From an uncultured Candidatus Pelagibacter sp. (GTDB taxonomy: Bacteria; Pseudomonadota; Alphaproteobacteria; Pelagibacterales; Pelagibacteraceae): DNA of 9,347 nucleotides. Below, in pieces: positions 1-8,316 of the stretch. A program made the translations under genes and the position numbers. The stretch spans positions 1 through 9,347 of the forward strand of contig CAJQRR010000027.1 of the NCBI GenBank assembly GCA_905612385.1, written 5' to 3'. The first letter of the stretch is position 1, and every line of letters starts with the position of its first letter. The notes beneath the pieces were generated by a model, which was not told where the DNA came from, made no database searches, and worked only from the letters and a program-made list of their open reading frames with translations.

Positions 1-902
1 GTTTCACAGGTTTTTTGTGGTATTAAAGGCATTGATGAACCGCCAGGTATTACAGCTTGTAAATTTTCCCATCCTCCAATTACACCTCCAGCATGAACTT
101 CTATTAGCTCTTTAAGAGATATGCTCATTTCCTCTTCAACATTGCATGGGTTATTAACGTTTCCAGAAATACAGAAAATTTTAGTACCTGTATTTTTTGC
201 TTTTCCTAAAGATGCAAACCACTTTCCACCTCTTCTTAATATTGTTGGAACAACTGCTATAGTTTCAACATTGTTAATTATAGTTGGGCAACCGTATAAA
301 CCAATTAAAGCGGGGAAAGGTGGTTTTAATCTAGGTTGACCCTTTTTGCCTTCTATGCTCTCAAGTAAAGCTGTTTCTTCACCACATATATACGCTCCTG
401 CTCCATAGTGAATATAAATATCTAAGTCCCAGGCGCTTCCAGATGCATTTTTTCCTATTAAATTTTTTTCATAAGCTTCATCAATTGCTGCTTGAAGTTT
501 TTCTCCATCTATAAAGTACTCTCCTCTTATATAAATATAACAAACATGAGCTTGAACAGCGTATGCAGCAATCAAGCATCCTTCTATCAATTTATGAGGT
601 TCAAATCTTAAAATATCTCTATCCTTACAAGTGCCTGGTTCTGACTCATCTCCATTTATAACTAGATAATGAGGTCTTGAACCTAGTTCTTTTGGTGCAA
701 AAGACCATTTTAAACCAGTTGGAAATCCAGCACCCCCTCTTCCTCTAAGTTCTGAGGCTTTAACTTCAGTTATTATCCAATCTCTACCTTTATCAATTAA
801 ATCTTTAGTGTTTGTCCAGTCACCTCTTTTTCTTGAAGACTCAACATCTGAACCCTTATCATTATATAAATTCTGAAATATTCTATCTTCGTCTTTAAGC
901 AT
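1..902 (-). CDS. nuoF: NADH-quinone oxidoreductase subunit F (NuoF), N-terminal part, cut by window edge
   Basis: NuoF is the peripheral-arm subunit of complex I that binds NADH and FMN and passes electrons to the iron-sulfur chain. About 300 residues are readable from an ATG at 902 without a stop; the family is usually about 420-430 residues, so roughly the last third lies outside. Visible signatures are the glycine-rich [10 protein letters not shown] loop (about residues 54-63) and NGDESEPGT (83-91), both of the FMN/NADH site, and [14 protein letters not shown] (167-180) followed by [13 protein letters not shown] (186-198). The C-terminal cysteine motif that holds cluster N3 is not in view. 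The start overlaps the nuoE stop by 8 nt (ATGCTTAA), which suggests translational coupling; only a weak GGA lies about 9-11 nt upstream. The identification is firm and nothing looks broken in the visible part. Confidence 0.97.
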   Translation of the reverse strand, partial: MLKDEDRIFQNLYNDKGSDVESSRKRGDWTNTKDLIDKGRDWIITEVKASELRGRGGAGFPTGLKWSFAPKELGSRPHYLVINGDESEPGTCKDRDILRFEPHKLIEGCLIAAYAVQAHVCYIYIRGEYFIDGEKLQAAIDEAYEKNLIGKNASGSAWDLDIYIHYGAGAYICGEETALLESIEGKKGQPRLKPPFPALIGLYGCPTIINNVETIAVVPTILRRGGKWFASLGKAKNTGTKIFCISGNVNNPCNVEEEMSISLKELIEVHAGGVIGGWENLQAVIPGGSSMPLIPQKTCE

Positions 903-1503
903 TTTTTAAATCCATAAGTGTTTTTCTATTATTTTCAGGTTCGTTGTTTAAACGACCTCTATAAGATCCTGGCTTAGGTGTTTCACCAGTTAAGATCTTA
1001 TCTAAAATTTTTAATGTCTTTTCTTTATCTAAATCTTCATAATAATCATCATTGATCTGTAACATGGGTGCATTAACACAAGCGCCTAAACACTCAACTT
1101 CCATCCAAGAACAACTTTGATCTTTTGATAATTCATTTTCATTTTCAGAAATTTTTTCTTTGCATGCTTCAACGAGTTTATAAGCACCTCTAATCATGCA
1201 TGGTGTAGTTGTACAAATTTGTATAAAATGTTTACCAACTGGAGCTAGATTATACATTGTATAAAATGTTGCCACTTCATAAACTTTTATATAAGGCATA
1301 TCTAAAAGCTTACCAATATACTTCATGGCAGCTAAAGGTATCCAATTACTATTTTGTTTTTGCGCTATATAAAGTAAAGCCATTACAGCACTTTGTTGTT
1401 TATCCTTTGGATATTTTGCAATAATTGATTTGGCAGCTTCTAATGAAGCTGGATTAAAATCAAAATTCTCAGGCTGTTCTTTTGAAGGTCTTCTTAAACT
1501 CAT
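895..1503 (-). CDS. nuoE: NADH-quinone oxidoreductase subunit E (NuoE), 2Fe-2S protein
   Basis: NuoE (24-kDa type subunit) is a thioredoxin-fold [2Fe-2S] protein that pairs with NuoF at the tip of the complex I peripheral arm and carries cluster N1a. The protein has 202 residues, a normal length. All four expected ligands are present: C97 and C102 in CTTTPC, and C138 and C142 in CLGAC. The helical N-terminal part includes [11 protein letters not shown] (about 74-84), typical of the family. The ATG overlaps the nuoD stop codon by one base (TAATG), and the 3' end overlaps nuoF by 8 nt. This is the only gene here with a good Shine-Dalgarno sequence (1514-1520), and it lies inside the nuoD end. 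It is part of the nuoA-F operon. Confidence 0.97.
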   Translation of the reverse strand: MSLRRPSKEQPENFDFNPASLEAAKSIIAKYPKDKQQSAVMALLYIAQKQNSNWIPLAAMKYIGKLLDMPYIKVYEVATFYTMYNLAPVGKHFIQICTTTPCMIRGAYKLVEACKEKISENENELSKDQSCSWMEVECLGACVNAPMLQINDDYYEDLDKEKTLKILDKILTGETPKPGSYRGRLNNEPENNRKTLMDLKNA

Positions 1504-2678
1504 TATCTATCTACCTCTCCAAAAACTATATCTAGTGAGCCTAATACAGCAGGCACATCTGCAAGCATATGACCTTTAATCAGGTAATCCATTGCAGCCA
1601 AATGAGAAAATCCTGGGGCTCTTATTTTACACTTATATGGTTTGCTAGAACCATCAGATATTAAGTAAACACCAAACTCACCTTTGGGCGCTTCAACTGC
1701 GGTATAAATTTCATCTTTATCTACACGGTAACCTTCTGTAAATAGTTTAAAATGATGAATTAAAGCTTCCATAGATTGTTTAATATCTTTTTTTGGTGGA
1801 GGACTAATTTTTCCATCTAATGATTTAATTGCTCCTTTGGTCATTTTAGCCAAACATTGTTTAATTATAGAAACACTCTCTCTCATTTCCTCAATTCTAC
1901 ATAAATATCTATCATAACAATCGCCATTTTTTCCAATAGGTATTTTAAATTCTAATTTTTCATAACACTCATATGGCTGTGACTTTCTTAAATCCCATGG
2001 AACACCAGATCCTCTAATCATAACACCGCTAAAAGAATAATCTAAAGCATCTTCTTTAGTCACAATTCCAATATCAACATTTCTTTGCTTAAATATTCTA
2101 TTGTCAGTTAGTAATGTTTCAAGATCATCAATTATTTTAGGAAAAGACTCACAAAATTTAGCTATATCTTCTTCTAATCCAGTTGGTAAATCTTGATGTA
2201 CTCCGCCTGCTCTAAAATAATTTGCATGTAACCTTGAACCAGAAGCTCTTTCATAAAAAGTCATTAAAGTTTCACGCTCTTCAAAACCCCATAATGAAGG
2301 TGTTAACGCTCCAACATCTAATGCTTGAGTAGTTACATTTAATATGTGACTTAAAATTCTACCAATCTCACAAAACATAACTCTTATAAATTGAGCTCTA
2401 ATTGGTACATCAATTTTTAATATCTTTTCTATAGCTAAAGCAAAAGCGTGCTCTTGGTTCATAGGAGCAACATAATCAAGTCTGTCAAAATAAGGTACAG
2501 CTTGCATGTATGTTTTGTTTTCTATTAATTTTTCAGTACCACGATGTAATAATCCAATATGTGGATCTGCTTTTTCAACAACCTCACCATCTAATTCTAA
2601 AATTAATCTTAAAACACCATGAGCAGCTGGGTGTTGAGGTCCAAAATTAAGATTTAGAGTTTTAGTTTTTTTTGTCAT
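1503..2678 (-). CDS. nuoD: NADH-quinone oxidoreductase subunit D (NuoD), 49-kDa type quinone-site subunit
   Basis: NuoD forms most of the quinone-binding pocket of complex I together with NuoB; it is related to the large subunit of [NiFe] hydrogenases but has no metal site. From the ATG at 2678 it has 391 residues. An in-frame TTG two codons upstream (2684) would give 393, but ATG is preferred because the conserved [11 protein letters not shown] block begins only 10 residues later and the TTG has no better ribosome site. H20 and Y69 occupy the positions that contact the quinone headgroup in bovine 49-kDa (H59, Y108); the equal spacing supports this mapping. [13 protein letters not shown] (about 41-53) is the family signature and the end is the typical GEVDR. 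The gene overlaps nuoC by 17 nt and nuoE by 1 nt. NuoC and NuoD are separate, unlike the fused form in E. coli. Confidence 0.97.
   Translation of the reverse strand: MTKKTKTLNLNFGPQHPAAHGVLRLILELDGEVVEKADPHIGLLHRGTEKLIENKTYMQAVPYFDRLDYVAPMNQEHAFALAIEKILKIDVPIRAQFIRVMFCEIGRILSHILNVTTQALDVGALTPSLWGFEERETLMTFYERASGSRLHANYFRAGGVHQDLPTGLEEDIAKFCESFPKIIDDLETLLTDNRIFKQRNVDIGIVTKEDALDYSFSGVMIRGSGVPWDLRKSQPYECYEKLEFKIPIGKNGDCYDRYLCRIEEMRESVSIIKQCLAKMTKGAIKSLDGKISPPPKKDIKQSMEALIHHFKLFTEGYRVDKDEIYTAVEAPKGEFGVYLISDGSSKPYKCKIRAPGFSHLAAMDYLIKGHMLADVPAVLGSLDIVFGEVDR
1514..1520 (-). promoter_or_regulatory. Ribosome binding site of nuoE
   Basis: On the minus strand the bases read GGAGAGG, 10 nt before the nuoE ATG, a good match to the anti-Shine-Dalgarno sequence. 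It supports the nuoE start at 1503. The same bases encode Gly-Glu-Val of the conserved GEVDR carboxyl end of NuoD, so the purine-rich string may be kept partly for protein reasons. The other genes in the window lack a comparable site. Confidence 0.6.
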
Positions 2679-3270
2679 TATCAAGATCTGTCTGTTTTTT
2701 TATGTATTTTGTTCCCTCCCAGGGACTTTCATAATCAAAATTTCTATAATTTTGTTCTAATTTAACTGGTTCTTTGATTACTTTTTTTTGATCCTCACTA
2801 TACCTAACCTCGGTATGACCAGTTAAAGGGAAATCCTTTCTCAAAGGATGCCCTTCAAAATCATAATCAGTAAGTATTCTTCTTAAATCAGGATGATCTT
2901 TAAATTTAACTCCATACATATCAAAAACTTCACGCTCCATCCAATTTGCTGCAGGATAAATGGGTGTTAAAGATGGTATAACTTCATTTTCACTTATTAA
3001 ATAACTTAATATAATTCGCTGATTAAATTCATGACTTAAAAATAAATATACAACTTTAAAACGTTGAGTGTTTTCTGGATAATCAACAACAGTAATATCA
3101 ATTAACTGTCTAAATTTTGTATTTTCGTTATTCTTTATATATAATGTAACATCTATTAAATCTTCATTATCAATAGTGATATATAGTTGCTCATGTCTAA
3201 TCTCAGTTTTTTTAATCTTAGTGGTAAGTTCTGAGTTTATTTTTTTTTCAAGATCTATTAAATTTTGCAT
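2662..3270 (-). CDS. nuoC: NADH-quinone oxidoreductase subunit C (NuoC), 30-kDa type
   Basis: NuoC is a structural subunit of the complex I connecting module that packs against NuoD and NuoB; it carries no cofactor. The 202-residue protein contains the family signature from EREVFDMYG (about 112-120) to HPDLRRIL (126-133), then [12 protein letters not shown] (140-151) and EVRY. The N-terminal 100 residues form the more variable alpha/beta domain. The last 30 residues are polar and rich in lysine and aspartate. The ATG at 3270 lies 5 nt after the nuoB stop; a GAAAG about 9-13 nt upstream is a weak ribosome site at best. The 3' end runs 17 nt into nuoD in another frame. Operon membership is clear. 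Confidence 0.96.
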   Translation of the reverse strand: MQNLIDLEKKINSELTTKIKKTEIRHEQLYITIDNEDLIDVTLYIKNNENTKFRQLIDITVVDYPENTQRFKVVYLFLSHEFNQRIILSYLISENEVIPSLTPIYPAANWMEREVFDMYGVKFKDHPDLRRILTDYDFEGHPLRKDFPLTGHTEVRYSEDQKKVIKEPVKLEQNYRNFDYESPWEGTKYIKKQTDLDNDKKN

Positions 3271-3275
3271 ATAGA

Positions 3276-3797
3276 TTATCTTTCAAAAGATCCTTTGTTT
3301 CTAATTTTTTTTTGTAACTGCATAATACCATAAAGTAATGCTTCGGCAGATGGCGGACAACCAGGCACATATATATCTACTGGAACTATTTTATCACATC
3401 CACGAACTACTGAATATGAATAGTGATAATAACCACCACCATTTGCACAGCTTCCCATAGAAATCACATATCTTGGTTCTGGCATTTGATCATAAACTTT
3501 TCTTAATGCTGGAGCCATTTTATTTGTTAAAGTTCCAGCTACTATCATCACATCTGATTGCCTTGGTGAGCCTCTGGGTGCAGCACCAAATCTTTCTAGG
3601 TCATACCTAGGCATCGCTGTTTGCATCATTTCAACGGCGCAACAAGCTAAACCAAATGTCATCCAATGTAATGATCCAGCTCTTGACCAGTTTATTAAAT
3701 TATCAAGAGAAGTTGTTATAAAACCGTTTTTACTAAAATCTTCAGAAAGTATCTTAAACTCTTCTGGAATTTCTTTATTTTTATTTTCTAAATTCAT
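3276..3797 (-). CDS. nuoB: NADH-quinone oxidoreductase subunit B (NuoB), N2 cluster subunit
   Basis: NuoB (PSST type) holds the terminal [4Fe-4S] cluster N2, which hands electrons to quinone at the interface with NuoD. It has 173 residues, a normal length. The cluster ligands are all visible: the tandem C52-C53 in [11 protein letters not shown]117 in [11 protein letters not shown] and C147 in PGCPPSAE. The [21 protein letters not shown] region (about 69-89) is also typical of the family. The first 25 residues are polar and poorly conserved, as usual. The gene starts 11 nt after the nuoA stop without a clear Shine-Dalgarno sequence. The identification is secure. Confidence 0.98.
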   Translation of the reverse strand: MNLENKNKEIPEEFKILSEDFSKNGFITTSLDNLINWSRAGSLHWMTFGLACCAVEMMQTAMPRYDLERFGAAPRGSPRQSDVMIVAGTLTNKMAPALRKVYDQMPEPRYVISMGSCANGGGYYHYSYSVVRGCDKIVPVDIYVPGCPPSAEALLYGIMQLQKKIRNKGSFER

Positions 3798-3808
3798 AGT
3801 TTAAAATT

Positions 3809-4177
3809 TTATTCCCAATCAAGAGCACCTTTTCTCCACTCATAAATAAAACCAATTGTAAGTATAAATAAAAAAATCATCATTGAGGAAAAACCTAGCA
3901 GACCTATATTTCCTAAAGAGATTGCCCAAGGAAAAAGGAAGGCTATCTCAAGATCAAAAATTATAAAAAGGATTGCCACTAAATAAAATCTAACATCAAA
4001 TTCTATCCTTGAATCTTCGAAAGGTTCAAATCCACATTCATATGCTGATAATTTTTCTGGATCAGGATGTTTTGGTGAAAGAATTAAATTAATTACTACA
4101 AAAGCACAACTCAGGCCAAGGGCTATTATTAAAAATAATATAATTGGCAGATAATCTTTTAAAAATTCTGAAAGCAT
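3809..4177 (-). CDS. nuoA: NADH-quinone oxidoreductase subunit A (NuoA), membrane subunit
   Basis: NuoA is a small three-helix inner-membrane subunit next to NuoH, and its first loop helps shape the quinone channel. The 122-residue protein shows hydrophobic segments at about 12-34, 63-84 and 92-112. Between the first two sits the conserved loop [10 protein letters not shown] (about 44-53), whose cysteine is the residue known to become exposed in the resting form of the mitochondrial homologue ND3. The second segment, [20 protein letters not shown], carries the conserved acidic pair. It is the first gene of the nuo operon; 86 bp separate it from tRNA-Asp, and a candidate promoter and a repeat cluster lie in that gap. 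No Shine-Dalgarno sequence is visible before the ATG. Confidence 0.97.
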   Translation of the reverse strand: MLSEFLKDYLPIILFLIIALGLSCAFVVINLILSPKHPDPEKLSAYECGFEPFEDSRIEFDVRFYLVAILFIIFDLEIAFLFPWAISLGNIGLLGFSSMMIFLFILTIGFIYEWRKGALDWE

Positions 4178-4195
4178 GAAGTCTATATAACAGTT

Positions 4196-4204
4196 TTTAT
4201 ATCA
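4196..4204 (-). promoter_or_regulatory. Candidate extended -10 element of the nuo operon promoter
   Basis: On the minus strand the bases read TGATATAAA, an extended -10 pattern (TGn followed by TATAAA, 5 of 6 matches to TATAAT). A start of transcription about 7 bases downstream would leave a leader of only about 12 nt before the nuoA ATG. No good -35 hexamer lies at 16-18 nt, which is tolerated with an extended -10. The call rests on pattern only, and AT-rich DNA produces such matches by chance. Confidence 0.4.
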
Positions 4205-4222
4205 TGTTGAAGTGCTCTTACG

Positions 4223-4245
4223 TCACAATATATGTGATATTCACA
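4223..4245. repeat. Alternating TCACA / TGTGA / TCACA inverted-repeat cluster upstream of nuoA
   Basis: The plus strand shows TCACA (4223-4227), 5 bases, TGTGA (4233-4237), 3 bases, TCACA (4241-4245). Neighbouring units are perfect inverted repeats; the second pair extends to ATGTGA / TCACAT. The half-sites resemble those of CRP/FNR-family regulators (TGTGA), but the 5- and 3-base spacers do not fit the usual N6 (CRP) geometry. It lies about 20 bases upstream of the candidate -10 element, where a regulator or upstream element of nuo could act. The function is unproven. Confidence 0.4.
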
Positions 4246-4263
4246 TTAAAAAGACTAAAAAAG

Positions 4264-4340
4264 TGGCGGGAGTGAAGGGACTCGAACCCTCGACCTATCG
4301 CGTGACAGGCGATCGCTCTAACCAACTGAGCTACACCCCC
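4264..4340 (-). tRNA. tRNA-Asp (anticodon GUC)
   Basis: A complete 77-nt tRNA with an encoded CCA end. The minus strand shows a 7-bp acceptor stem (GGGGGTG with CACTCCC, one G-U), a D arm GCTC/GAGC, an anticodon stem ATCGC/GCGAT around the loop CTGTCAC (anticodon GTC at 4304-4306), a T arm with the TTCGAGT loop, discriminator G and CCA. The G discriminator fits aspartate identity. It lies 14 nt after tRNA-Val and is probably cotranscribed with it. A T-rich tract follows directly, before the nuoA upstream region. Confidence 0.98.
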
Positions 4341-4354
4341 ACTTTTACCAGTTT

Positions 4355-4430
4355 TGGTGGGTAGTAAAGGACTCGAACCTTTGACCCCCTCGGTGTAAAC
4401 GAGATGCTCTACCAGCTGAGCTAACCACCC
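4355..4430 (-). tRNA. tRNA-Val (anticodon UAC)
   Basis: A complete 76-nt tRNA with an encoded CCA end. The acceptor stem is GGGTGGT with ACTACCC (one G-U), the D arm GCTC/GAGC, the anticodon stem TCTCG/CGAGG (one U-G) around the loop TTTACAC (anticodon TAC, plus-strand gta at 4395-4397), and the T arm AAAGG/CCTTT with loop TTCGAGT; the discriminator is A. It is the first of the two-tRNA unit and lies downstream of lon. Confidence 0.98.
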
Positions 4431-4450
4431 TAAACCAAAATTATCGTTTA

Positions 4451-4477
4451 GTTATAACAATTATTTATGAAAGTCAA
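4451..4477 (-). promoter_or_regulatory. Candidate promoter of the tRNA-Val/tRNA-Asp unit
   Basis: On the minus strand TTGACT (4472-4477) and TATAAC (4451-4456) resemble -35 and -10 boxes (5 of 6 matches each) with a 15-nt spacer, shorter than the ideal 17. A start about 7 nt downstream would give a leader of about 13 nt before tRNA-Val. The 84-bp gap between lon and tRNA-Val (4431-4514) holds nothing else I can recognise; no strong terminator hairpin follows lon. Confidence 0.45.
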
Positions 4478-4514
4478 AACAGATATTAAACAAGAAAAGG
4501 ATGTAAATTGCTAA

Positions 4515-6896
4515 TTATTGAATACTAGCTTGTGATTTATCTTCAGATTTAGAAATTTTCTCAATCTCAACCCACTCAACTCTTTTTAACTCTTTAGTTA
4601 AAGCTATTTTTAAGACTTCATCAGCATGCTCAACTGGAGTAATTTTTATATCATCAATAATTTTCTTAGGCATATCAACAAGATCTTTTTCATTTTCTTT
4701 AGGAATTATAACTTGTTTTATTCCGGCTCTATGTGCTGCTAATAATTTTTCTTTTAATCCACCAATAGGCAATACTTGGCCTGTTAATGTCACTTCACCT
4801 GTCATAGCAACATCTCTTCTGACCGGGTTATTTGTGATTGCAGATACTATTGAAGTAACCATTCCAATACCTGCTGATGGTCCATCTTTAGGTGTTGCTC
4901 CTTCAGGAACATGAATATGAAAATCTTTTTTTTCAAACAAAGGCGGAATAATTCCATAATCTAAACTTTTAGATCTAATAAATGATTTTGCAGCCTTGAT
5001 AGACTCTTGCATCACTTCTCCAAGTTTTCCAGTAATTTGCATTCTACCCTTTCCAGGCATAATAACAGTTTCAATTTTAAGAATTTCCCCACCATATTCA
5101 GTCCATGCTAAACCTGTGACAACACCAATCTTGTCTTCATTTTCAAGTTCACCAAATTTAAATTTTTGTATTCCTAGGTATTCATGTAAATTTTTTAAAT
5201 CAATCTTCACTTCTTTTTCTTCACCAGTTACAACTTTTTTTACAACTTTTCTCGCGACTTTAGAAATTTCTCTTTCTAAATTTCTAACACCAGACTCTTT
5301 TGTGTAACTTTGAATAATTTCTTTAATAATATCCTCAGAAAGTGTCATCTCTTTTTCTTTGACACCGTTGTCTTTAATTTGTTTTGGTAAAAGATATTTA
5401 TTAGCAATATTAATTTTTTCATCCTCAGTGTAACCAGCCAATCTAATTACTTCCATTCTATCTAATAATGGTGGTAATATATTTAATGTATTTGCGGTTG
5501 TTACAAACATAACATCAGATAGGTCATAATCTACTTCTAGGTAATGATCGTTAAATGTTGAATTTTGTTCCGGGTCTAGTGCTTCTAATAATGCTGAAGA
5601 CGGATCACCTCTATAGTCGTTTCCAATTTTATCAATTTCATCAAGAAGAATTAAAGGATTTTTAGTTCCTGCTTTCTTCATCATTTGAATAATTTTTCCC
5701 GGTAAAGATCCTATATAAGTCCTTCTATGACCTCTAATCTCAGCTTCATCTCGCATGCCACCTACAGAAACTCTAACAAACTCCCTGTTAGTTGCTCTTG
5801 CAATTGACTTACCTAAAGAAGTTTTACCAACTCCTGGAGGGCCAACTAAACATAAAATTGGGCCTTTAATTTTTTCCATTCGTTTTTGAACTGCTAAAAA
5901 TTCAATAATTCTCTCTTTAACTTTTTCCAAACCAAAATGATCCCCATCAAGTACTGCTAGTGCTTTCTTAAGATCAATAGCAACTTCACTTTTCTTAAAC
6001 CAAGGAAGGTCAATCATCCAATCTAAGTAATTTCTAATAACAGTAGCTTCTGCTGACATAGGACTCATATTTTTTAATTTTTTAAGTTCTGCCATGCATT
6101 TCTTTTCAACATCTTTTGGCATTTTAGATTTTAAGATAGATTTATTAAGACTTGATGTTTCATCTTTACCATCTTCAATCTCGCCTAATTCTTTTTGAAT
6201 AGCTTTGAGCTGTTCATTTAAATAATATTCTCGTTGAGTTTTCTCCATTTGAGTTTTAACCCTACCTCTAATTTTCTTTTCCACTCCAATAATGCTAGTT
6301 TCATTTTCAATAATCTTAATTATAGAATTCAGTCTTTTTTTAACATCTATTGTTTCAAAAATTCTCTGTTTTTCAGAAATAGTTGCTGTCAAATGAGAGG
6401 CTATATTATCAGCAATATGAGATGTGTCTGTTAACTTTTTAATGTTATTGATTGTTTCACTTGAAATCTTTTTATTGATTGATGTTAGTTTTTCTAGCCT
6501 TCTAATTGCTGTCATCGCTAATGGGATTAAATCTTCATCTTTTGTAATTACATCATGCTGATGTGCGTATTCACAAACAATAAATTTATCGTTATCTTTA
6601 AAATCTAAAATTTTAACTCTTTTACTTCCTTCAACTAAAACTTTTACAGTGCCATCAGGTAATTTCAATAATTGTAGAATATTTCCCTCACAACCATTCA
6701 TAAAAACATCTGTTTTTTTTGGATCGTCAACTTCTGAATTTTTTTGTGTAACAAGAACTATTTTTTTGTCCTTTTTCATTACCTCATTTAAGGCTGAGAT
6801 AGATTTATCTCTTCCTACGAATAAAGGGATAACCATATTTGGAAATACAACAATATCTCTTAATGGTAATAAAGGTCGTTCAATTTTAACATCCAT
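4515..6896 (-). CDS. lon: ATP-dependent endopeptidase La (Lon protease)
   Basis: Lon is a cytoplasmic hexameric AAA+ serine protease that unfolds and degrades misfolded proteins and short-lived regulators. The 793-residue length fits bacterial LonA. Domains in order are the N-terminal substrate domain (about 7-200), a coiled linker (about 200-300), the AAA+ module with Walker A GPPGVGKT (352-359), Walker B LILLDE (415-420), a sensor-1 region TTAN (466-469) and a sensor-2 arginine near 538 (SGVRNLER), and the protease domain with the catalytic dyad S674 (in DGPSAG) and K717 (in GGLKEKLL). The S-K spacing of 43 equals that of E. coli S679/K722. The start ATG at 6896 precedes the usual [13 protein letters not shown] opening. 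It lies 62 bp after clpX; the gap is AT-rich and may hold a weak promoter. No Shine-Dalgarno sequence is visible. All key residues are intact. Confidence 0.98.
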   Translation of the reverse strand: MDVKIERPLLPLRDIVVFPNMVIPLFVGRDKSISALNEVMKKDKKIVLVTQKNSEVDDPKKTDVFMNGCEGNILQLLKLPDGTVKVLVEGSKRVKILDFKDNDKFIVCEYAHQHDVITKDEDLIPLAMTAIRRLEKLTSINKKISSETINNIKKLTDTSHIADNIASHLTATISEKQRIFETIDVKKRLNSIIKIIENETSIIGVEKKIRGRVKTQMEKTQREYYLNEQLKAIQKELGEIEDGKDETSSLNKSILKSKMPKDVEKKCMAELKKLKNMSPMSAEATVIRNYLDWMIDLPWFKKSEVAIDLKKALAVLDGDHFGLEKVKERIIEFLAVQKRMEKIKGPILCLVGPPGVGKTSLGKSIARATNREFVRVSVGGMRDEAEIRGHRRTYIGSLPGKIIQMMKKAGTKNPLILLDEIDKIGNDYRGDPSSALLEALDPEQNSTFNDHYLEVDYDLSDVMFVTTANTLNILPPLLDRMEVIRLAGYTEDEKINIANKYLLPKQIKDNGVKEKEMTLSEDIIKEIIQSYTKESGVRNLEREISKVARKVVKKVVTGEEKEVKIDLKNLHEYLGIQKFKFGELENEDKIGVVTGLAWTEYGGEILKIETVIMPGKGRMQITGKLGEVMQESIKAAKSFIRSKSLDYGIIPPLFEKKDFHIHVPEGATPKDGPSAGIGMVTSIVSAITNNPVRRDVAMTGEVTLTGQVLPIGGLKEKLLAAHRAGIKQVIIPKENEKDLVDMPKKIIDDIKITPVEHADEVLKIALTKELKRVEWVEIEKISKSEDKSQASIQ

Positions 6897-6922
6897 AGAC
6901 TAAATATGGATATAAAATATAA

Positions 6923-6938
6923 TATTGCAATAGCTATT
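6923..6938. repeat. Two overlapping 10-bp palindromes between clpX and lon
   Basis: TATTGCAATA (6923-6932) and AATAGCTATT (6929-6938) are both perfect palindromes and share four bases, giving alternating TATT/AATA/TATT units with 2-base spacers. The site is about 27 bases upstream of the lon ATG in a 62-bp gap. It could be an operator or only AT-rich coincidence; no regulator is implied by the sequence alone. Confidence 0.25.
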
Positions 6939-6958
6939 TATTACTTATTAACGTGAAA

Positions 6959-8227
6959 TTAAGCTGCTGAAGTTTTATCAGTCTTAGTTTTAGTACTATT
7001 TTTTGAATGAACTATGATTGGTTGTGTTAGGCCTTTGGCCGCACTAGCGTCTACGATAACCTCCTCTATATTATCTTGACTTGGTAAGTCATACATTGTC
7101 TTTAACAGAATGTTTTCCAAGATTGATCTAAGGCCTCTAGCACCAGTTTTCTTATTAATTGCTTTATGTGCTATCTCCTTAAGCGCATTTTCTTTAAAGT
7201 TTAATTTAGCACCATCTAATTTAAATAATTCTTGATATTGTTTAATTAATGAGTTTTTTGGTTCTTGTAATATTTTAATTAAAGACTTTTCATCAAGATC
7301 TTCAAGTGTTGCTATCATTGGAAGTCTTCCAATAAATTCTGGAATTAAGCCATATTTTAATAGATCTTCAGGCTCTAAAGTTTTCATCCACTCACCTGTT
7401 TTTTTATCGTCTGTTTTTTTAACATTTGCACCAAATCCAATTGATGTGCCTTTATCTCTTTGAGAAATTATTTTATCTAAGCCTGCAAAAGCTCCACCAC
7501 AAATAAATAAAATATTCGTTGTATCAACTTGTAAAAATTCTTGCTGAGGATGTTTTCTTCCACCTTGAGGGGGAACACTTGCAACAGTTCCTTCCATAAT
7601 TTTTAATAATGCTTGTTGAACACCTTCACCAGAAACATCTCTAGTAATTGATGGATTTTCAGACTTTCTACTAATCTTGTCAACTTCATCAATATAAACA
7701 ATTCCTCTTTGAGCTTTTTCAACATTATAATCTGCAGCCTGTAATAATTTTAAAATAATATTTTCAACATCTTCACCAACATAACCAGCCTCAGTTAGTG
7801 TGGTAGCATCAGCCATTGTAAAAGGTACGTCTAGTATTCTAGCTAATGTTTGAGCTAATAAAGTTTTACCACAACCTGTGGGTCCAACTAAAAGAATATT
7901 AGATTTAGAAAGTTCAACTGTCTTACTGGTTTTACTTTCATAATTAAGTCTCTTGTAGTGATTGTGTACAGCTACTGATAAAACTTTTTTAGCATGAGGT
8001 TGTCCAATAACATAATCATCTAATACAGCACAAATTTCTTTTGGTGGTGGTAATCCATCTTGATGTTTAACAAAGTTATCTTTACTTTCTTCTTTAATAA
8101 TATCCATGCAAAGTTCCACACACTCATCACATATAAATACAGTCGGGCCTGCAATAAGTTTTCTAACCTCATGTTGGCTCTTTCCACAAAAAGAACAGTA
8201 AAGAATATTTTTATTATTTGTTGTCAT
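6959..8227 (-). CDS. clpX: ATP-dependent Clp protease ATP-binding subunit ClpX
   Basis: ClpX is the hexameric AAA+ unfoldase that recognises tagged substrates (for example ssrA-tagged) and threads them into ClpP. The 422-residue length is typical. The N-terminal zinc-binding domain has C11, C14, C33 and C36. The AAA+ module shows Walker A GPTGCGKT (115-122), the pore loop GYVG (148-151), Walker B IVYIDE (176-181), the RKH loop (224-226), the ClpP-docking IGF tripeptide (263-265), the arginine-finger motif EFIGRLP (297-303) and sensor-2 GARGLR (362-367). The last 20 residues are a polar Lys/Thr/Ser tail. It follows clpP by 89 bp and precedes lon by 62 bp. No Shine-Dalgarno sequence precedes the ATG at 8227. 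All motifs needed for ATP use and ClpP docking are present. Confidence 0.98.
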   Translation of the reverse strand: MTTNNKNILYCSFCGKSQHEVRKLIAGPTVFICDECVELCMDIIKEESKDNFVKHQDGLPPPKEICAVLDDYVIGQPHAKKVLSVAVHNHYKRLNYESKTSKTVELSKSNILLVGPTGCGKTLLAQTLARILDVPFTMADATTLTEAGYVGEDVENIILKLLQAADYNVEKAQRGIVYIDEVDKISRKSENPSITRDVSGEGVQQALLKIMEGTVASVPPQGGRKHPQQEFLQVDTTNILFICGGAFAGLDKIISQRDKGTSIGFGANVKKTDDKKTGEWMKTLEPEDLLKYGLIPEFIGRLPMIATLEDLDEKSLIKILQEPKNSLIKQYQELFKLDGAKLNFKENALKEIAHKAINKKTGARGLRSILENILLKTMYDLPSQDNIEEVIVDASAAKGLTQPIIVHSKNSTKTKTDKTSAA

Positions 8228-8250
8228 AAATTTATAAACGAATCAATTAA

Positions 8251-8288
8251 GATACTTTAATATAAATGACTCATACTAATCAAGTATC
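8251..8288. repeat. Inverted repeats in the clpP-clpX gap, with two mutually exclusive pairings
   Basis: GATACTT (8251-8257) and AAGTATC (8282-8288) form a perfect 7-bp inverted repeat with a 24-base loop. ATACT (8273-8277) and AGTAT (8283-8287) form a shorter hairpin with a 5-base loop, and both use the right-hand arm. The 89-bp gap between clpP and clpX is otherwise AT-rich with no clear promoter or terminator. The repeats might be an attenuator, an mRNA-stability element or chance; no U-tract follows, so a classic terminator is unlikely. Confidence 0.3.
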
Positions 8289-8316
8289 AGTTTATTAGAG
8301 ATCTAGATGTTGTATA

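Noticed and set aside
121..339. Plus-strand open frame of 72 codons
   Set aside because: It lies entirely inside nuoF on the other strand, whose translation is clearly conserved; it resembles no family and is a shadow frame.
4246..4263. T-rich tract after tRNA-Asp as a Rho-independent terminator
   Set aside because: There is no independent GC-rich hairpin before it; only the tRNA itself or the shifted leader/trailer pairing could serve, so I do not call a terminator.
4264..4430. tRNA pair as an integration (att) site for a mobile element
   Set aside because: No integrase, no duplicated tRNA 3' end and no foreign-looking genes are present on either side; the neighbours are core genes.
4996..5307. 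Plus-strand open frame of 103 codons, and similar ones at 6234-6434 and 6649-6903
   Set aside because: All are antisense to lon and have the Ser/Phe-rich composition expected from reading AT-rich coding DNA backwards.
7861..7884. Cysteine in the ClpX Walker A loop (GPTGCGKT) instead of the serine seen in E. coli
   Set aside because: Cysteine at this position is, as I recall, common in alphaproteobacterial ClpX and does not affect the catalytic Lys-Thr.
8060..8260. Plus-strand open frame of 66 codons
   Set aside because: It is antisense to the clpX start and zinc-domain region and has no recognisable features.
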